Below, in pieces: positions 6,655 to 10,027 of a stretch of 10,027 nucleotides of DNA. Origin of the DNA: Paludibacteraceae bacterium (GTDB lineage: Bacteria; Bacteroidota; Bacteroidia; Bacteroidales; Paludibacteraceae); the NCBI GenBank assembly GCA_947445425.1, contig CANFFA010000058.1:1-10027 (forward strand), in the 5' to 3' direction. The notes under the pieces were generated by a model. The model searched no databases. It saw nothing but the letters and a program-made list of their open reading frames with translations, and was not told the DNA's origin. The position numbers and the translations under genes are program-made. Positions within the stretch are counted from its first letter, which is position 1, and each line of letters opens with the position of its first letter.

Positions 6655-7530
6655 ATGAAAATAGGAATTATACAACAAACTAATACCGCAGATATTCACG
6701 CTAATATCGCTAAATTAGAACAAAATATCCGCGATTGTGTATCTCAGGGTTCGGAATTGATTGTGTTACAAGAACTTCACAATGGTTTGTACTTTTGTCA
6801 AACTGAAGATCCAGCGATTTTTGATCATGCTGAGTCCATACCTGGACCCTCGACGATTAGTTATGGTAAACTTGCTAAAGAGTTGAATGTGGTATTGGTG
6901 CTGTCACTTTTCGAAAAACGTGCACCAGGCCTCTACCACAATACCGCTGTGGTGATAGAAAAAGATGGAACAATTGCTGGGAAATACCGTAAAATGCACA
7001 TTCCTGATGATCCAGCATATTACGAGAAATTTTACTTTACCCCTGGCGACTTGGGTTTTGAACCCATTCAAACTTCGGTGGGGAAATTGGGTGTACTCGT
7101 TTGTTGGGATCAATGGTATCCTGAAGCTGCAAGACTAATGGCCATGGCTGGTGCGGAAATATTGATTTATCCGACAGCCATAGGATGGGAAAGTACAGAC
7201 AGTACGGTGGAGAAAACTCGTCAGACCGATGCCTGGATCATTGCACAACGTGCTCATGCAGTTGCCAATGGAATTCATGTTGTATCGTGCAATCGTACGG
7301 GTTACGAATCTGATCCTTCTGGTATTACCAATGGTATTCAGTTTTGGGGTAATAGTTTTGTAGCAGGTCCACAAGGTGAGTTTTTAGCACAAGCTTCCAA
7401 TGATAAAGAAGAAAATTTAGTTGTTGATATTGACTTGAATCGCACTGAAGTGGTAAGACGGATGTGGCCATTTTTTAGGGATAGAAGGGTAGATGCTTTT
7501 GGTGATTTGACGAAGCGCTGGAGGAGCTGA
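6655..7530 (+). CDS. aguB: N-carbamoylputrescine amidase
   Basis: This cytoplasmic nitrilase-superfamily enzyme hydrolyses N-carbamoylputrescine to putrescine, CO2 and ammonia, completing the agmatine route to putrescine begun by AguA. The 291-residue length is typical. The catalytic triad is visible as Glu40 in LQELHNGLYFC, Lys113 in KYRKMHIPDDP and Cys150 in VCWDQWYPEAAR. The segments YYEKFYFTPGD and ILIYPTAIGWE are characteristic of AguB rather than of general amidases. The ATG is preceded by an A-rich leader (AAAATAAAAA) instead of a Shine-Dalgarno site. It starts 67 bases after aguA in the same direction, with no promoter box in the gap, so the two are probably co-transcribed through the palindromic element. 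Confidence 0.95.
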   Translation: MKIGIIQQTNTADIHANIAKLEQNIRDCVSQGSELIVLQELHNGLYFCQTEDPAIFDHAESIPGPSTISYGKLAKELNVVLVLSLFEKRAPGLYHNTAVVIEKDGTIAGKYRKMHIPDDPAYYEKFYFTPGDLGFEPIQTSVGKLGVLVCWDQWYPEAARLMAMAGAEILIYPTAIGWESTDSTVEKTRQTDAWIIAQRAHAVANGIHVVSCNRTGYESDPSGITNGIQFWGNSFVAGPQGEFLAQASNDKEENLVVDIDLNRTEVVRRMWPFFRDRRVDAFGDLTKRWRS

Positions 7531-7599
7531 TTCCTACTGATTTAAATAAAAAAGTAAAGTTCTCGCCAAGACAGTATAGTGCCTTATCCAATTTCAAAC

Positions 7600-9390
7600 A
7601 TGAACAAAAAACGGATTATCCACACCTTCCTTCAAAAACTCTCCAAATACCACCTCAACCTCAGCTTTTATCTGCTCATTGTTAGTGTATTGTACCTTAA
7701 CTTTTATTTGTTTTTCAATGCAGTGGATAGACCCTTGTCATTGGATTATTTGCCCGCAGTATATTTCAATGCTTCTACTGCTTTCATCTTGGCATTAATG
7801 TATTTACTTCGAAAAAAAAACAAGAATTTTGTTGTTTTTCTGCTTTTTTCTATTGCTCTTTATCTACTGAGTAATGTATTATATTTTCGGACGTATTATA
7901 GCATTTTGCCCATAGACTCCATCAAAATGGCTAGCAATCTAATGGGTCTGAAAGACAGTATCACTTCCTCTTTTCGTCCTACAGATTTATTCTTTATCCT
8001 GCCAACACTTCTCCTTAGCCTTTTTTATTGTTTCTTTTTTAAGACTAGATTGCAACTTGAGTCTAAAAGATATAGGATCACCTTGTTAGTCATTGTCTTA
8101 GTATTTGTATCAAGCGTTATTGGCAAGGAATTCTATGTGAATAGAAACAATCCTTATGGGCTTTTTACCGATGAAAATGATTTTCGATATGATGTGATTG
8201 AAGGAACTTCTTCTTATGGTTTTTTATGTTGTTGGGCATGGCAGATGAATGAGTTTTTTGCTGCCAATTTGGAGATTACACCCAAAGAAACTGCTAAAAT
8301 AGAACAATGGTTTTCTAACCATAAGCATGAACATCACATTATTGCAGAAAACAAAGGTCGCAATGTCATTCTGCTAATTGTGGAATCTTTTGAGTCTTTT
8401 CCAATAGAGAAAAAGTTGGAAGGAAGAGAAATTACCCCTTGTGTAAATAAGATCTTGCGTGAGGAGGCTTGTTTGTATGCCAACCATGTGGTTCCGCAAG
8501 TAAAGGGGGGACGGTCTAGTGATGCGCAATTGATGATTAACAGCGGTTTACTTGCCATGCATTCGGGGGCAGCCTGTTTTCGAAAGCCGCAAAATACCTA
8601 TAAAACTTTGGCGAAAGCTTTGAAGGAGAAGAAGTACAATAGCTATACCCTTTTGGGAGGTAATGCCTCTTTTTGGAACCAAGGTGTTTTTAATAAGTTG
8701 ATGGGCTATGATCAATTGATAGCAATAGACCAATTTCGTGACGATGAGAGTTTTGAGTTTGGGCTCACCGATAGTACTTTTCTATCACAAGCTGCTGATA
8801 AAATATGCCATTTACAGCAACCTTATTTGGTACAACTCATTACTTTGAGTTCCCACGCACCTTTTGAATTGTTGGACAATCGCGTATATTTTCAAACACC
8901 CCTTGACTGCCCCAAAGAGTTGGCACAGTACCTCAATGCCATTCATTATGTTGATCAGTGTATTGGGAAATTTATAGCGGATTTAAAAAAGTCAGGTCAG
9001 TACGAAAAGGCAACGCTAATCATCACAGGTGATCATGATGCATTTAACCACAAACCACACTTGTCAAATAAATACGGTAAAAAACTTTTGGAAGAACGTA
9101 GTTACGACCCATTTATCGTTCTGAATGCTGGTATTTCGAAACGACATACTACTGTATTGGGGCAGATAGACTTATACCCAACCCTGCTAGATGTTTTAGG
9201 TTTAAATCACTACGAATGGAGAGGATTGGGCAACTCTATTTTGCAGCCCAATCCTCCTCAATTCGCTATCAATGCGCAGCTTAATTTTGTGTCCAATGTA
9301 CAAAAGACAGCCAATTTCCCTATTAAACTATCCACAGAAGCTTGGGCAATATCGGATCTGATTATTAGCAAGGATTATTTCGGGAAGTAA
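7600..9390 (+). CDS. LTA-synthase-like sulfatase-fold membrane protein (putative phosphoglycerol/phosphoethanolamine transferase)
   Basis: This 596-residue protein has five predicted membrane segments (about 20-40, 52-70, 77-96, 128-148 and 159-175) followed by a large extracytoplasmic alkaline-phosphatase-fold domain. LtaS-type markers are VILLIVESFESF with metal ligand Glu262, GGRSSDA with Ser306 where LtaS has its nucleophilic Thr, LSSHAPFE with His419, and TGDHD with Asp478 and His479. Relatives transfer glycerol phosphate or phosphoethanolamine from phospholipids to envelope glycans or lipids. A Gram-negative host should not make classical lipoteichoic acid, so the acceptor is unknown. 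The ATG at 7600 is preferred to an in-frame GTG at 7579, which would add seven residues. A run of nine A's (7812-7820) lies in the loop after the second membrane segment. It follows aguB by 69 bases with no visible promoter box. Confidence 0.88.
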   Translation: MNKKRIIHTFLQKLSKYHLNLSFYLLIVSVLYLNFYLFFNAVDRPLSLDYLPAVYFNASTAFILALMYLLRKKNKNFVVFLLFSIALYLLSNVLYFRTYYSILPIDSIKMASNLMGLKDSITSSFRPTDLFFILPTLLLSLFYCFFFKTRLQLESKRYRITLLVIVLVFVSSVIGKEFYVNRNNPYGLFTDENDFRYDVIEGTSSYGFLCCWAWQMNEFFAANLEITPKETAKIEQWFSNHKHEHHIIAENKGRNVILLIVESFESFPIEKKLEGREITPCVNKILREEACLYANHVVPQVKGGRSSDAQLMINSGLLAMHSGAACFRKPQNTYKTLAKALKEKKYNSYTLLGGNASFWNQGVFNKLMGYDQLIAIDQFRDDESFEFGLTDSTFLSQAADKICHLQQPYLVQLITLSSHAPFELLDNRVYFQTPLDCPKELAQYLNAIHYVDQCIGKFIADLKKSGQYEKATLIITGDHDAFNHKPHLSNKYGKKLLEERSYDPFIVLNAGISKRHTTVLGQIDLYPTLLDVLGLNHYEWRGLGNSILQPNPPQFAINAQLNFVSNVQKTANFPIKLSTEAWAISDLIISKDYFGK

Positions 9391-9911
9391 ATCTTTTGAT
9401 TGAATGATTTAGCTCTTGTATTCTCCCATTCCAGCATGGCCATTTTGCAATCCAATCCCCACCTAAAACCACCGATTCCGCCATCCGATTTGATGACGCG
9501 ATGACAAGGAATTAAGAATGCAATGGGATTAGCACCAATGGCAGTTCCTACGGCACGTACTGCTTTGGGACGACCAATTAACTCCGAAATGTGGGCATAA
9601 GTAGTCGTTTTCCCTATCGGTATCGTTTGTAAAGCTTCCCAAACGCTTCTTTGAAATTCTGTGCCAATTGGAAATAAAACAGGTTTATTTCCATCTGTAA
9701 AAATTTGTTTGGCAAGGTAAGCAGCTTTATTATTGCTCAATACAAAATGCGAACCCGGAAAGCGCCTTGTTAAATCATCTATTCCACCCTCTTTACTTTC
9801 TGGAAAGCTAAGTGAATAAATTCCATCTTCAGAAAAGGCGAGACAACATTCACCAAAAGGGGTAGGAGCGAAGCCATAGGACGGTGAGGAGTAGGGTGAT
9901 ATTTCAGTCAA
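9375..9911 (-). CDS. ogt: Methylated-DNA--protein-cysteine S-methyltransferase
   Basis: This suicide repair protein moves the alkyl group from O6-alkylguanine (and O4-alkylthymine) in DNA to its own cysteine. The 178-residue sequence has the acceptor Cys136 in IPCHRVI, the helix-turn-helix region with RAVGTAIGANP (arginine finger Arg119), and GGFRWGLDCK after the active site, so it is intact. It lacks an AdaA-type N-terminal domain, hence Ogt-like rather than Ada. The start is a TTG; no ATG lies upstream in frame and the frame stays open through at least 9971, into the neighbouring gene. The true N-terminus may therefore have been altered by an insertion there. No minus-strand TAnnTTTG box is visible upstream. 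Its 3' end overlaps the convergent membrane-protein gene by 16 bases. Confidence 0.93.
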   Translation of the reverse strand: MTEISPYSSPSYGFAPTPFGECCLAFSEDGIYSLSFPESKEGGIDDLTRRFPGSHFVLSNNKAAYLAKQIFTDGNKPVLFPIGTEFQRSVWEALQTIPIGKTTTYAHISELIGRPKAVRAVGTAIGANPIAFLIPCHRVIKSDGGIGGFRWGLDCKMAMLEWENTRAKSFNQKIYFPK

Positions 9912-9958
9912 TATAGGGGGTATTATTAACCTGACGGTATTATATCGGAATTTTTTCG

Positions 9959-9966
9959 TATCTTTG
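9959..9966 (+). promoter_or_regulatory. -7 promoter box, near-leaderless
   Basis: TATCTTTG is an exact TAnnTTTG match ending four bases before the ATG at 9971. Transcription would start at or within a few bases of the start codon, giving an almost leaderless mRNA. Confidence 0.6.
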
Positions 9967-9970
9967 TGGT

Positions 9971-10027
9971 ATGGAAAAGCAAGATTTTAGAACTATATCA
10001 GAAGCTGCAAGACTCGTAATTCGCGAA
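9971..10027 (+). CDS. Partial gene, possibly IS630-family transposase N-terminus
   Basis: Only the first 19 codons are inside the window (MEKQDFRTISEAARLVIRE). This start, with a short acidic/basic head and then an alpha-helix rich in Ala and Arg, resembles the N-terminus of IS630-type transposases of Bacteroidota, in which a helix-turn-helix domain follows directly. The promoter box directly upstream supports the ATG. Too little is visible to exclude another DNA-binding protein. Confidence 0.4.
   Translation, partial: MEKQDFRTISEAARLVIRE

Larger units (their letters stand above)
9912..10027 (+). mobile_element. Probable left end of an insertion sequence (IS630-like), cut by the window
   Basis: The interval between the ogt start and the next gene is only 59 bases and carries a promoter plus an 8-bp direct repeat GGTATTAT (9919-9926 and 9936-9943). 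The gene that follows begins like an IS630-type transposase. The exact end of the element, its inverted repeat and its TA target duplication cannot be fixed because the other end is outside the window. Confidence 0.35.

Noticed and set aside
7579..7599. GTG at 7579 as the start of the LtaS-like gene
   Set aside because: A nearby in-frame ATG at 7600 gives a typical basic N-terminus, and ATG is the usual start in this phylum.

Overview
The window looks like chromosomal DNA from a member of the Bacteroidota, most plausibly the Sphingobacteriales (order not proven). The evidence is the AT-rich composition, the absence of Shine-Dalgarno sites, several promoters with the phylum-specific -7 box TAnnTTTG, a DUF4290 gene upstream of murA (a Bacteroidota-restricted family), and a MurA with the Asp-type active site. 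Most of the window is housekeeping sequence; I found no clear new multi-gene system. The less ordinary material lies in the intergenic DNA and at the two edges.

Layout. Positions 1-144 hold the putative PBP promoter and, on the minus strand, a short open frame with protein-like sequence that may be a gene remnant. Next come a class A penicillin-binding protein (145-2556, +), a DUF4290 protein (2689-3273, +) closed by a strong terminator, a 303-bp spacer with two near-identical 55-bp direct repeats, and murA (3577-4881, +). A long hairpin, likely a bidirectional terminator, separates murA from a convergent small Tat-exported protein (5019-5384, -). A divergent promoter region with a 9-bp inverted repeat leads to aguA (5559-6587, +) and aguB (6655-7530, +), with a palindromic element between them. 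An LTA-synthase-like membrane sulfatase-fold protein (7600-9390, +) follows and overlaps tail-to-tail with an Ogt-type DNA methyltransferase (9375-9911, -). The right edge enters another plus-strand gene at 9971, probably the transposase of an IS630-like insertion sequence, with a near-leaderless promoter.

How the genes work together. MurA makes the first committed peptidoglycan precursor and the PBP polymerises and cross-links the final product, so the left half has a cell-wall theme. AguA and AguB are consecutive enzymes converting agmatine to N-carbamoylputrescine and then putrescine. The LTA-synthase-like protein probably modifies an envelope glycan or lipid. Ogt repairs O6-alkylguanine. 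The putative insertion sequence sits directly at the 5' end of ogt and may have replaced its native promoter.
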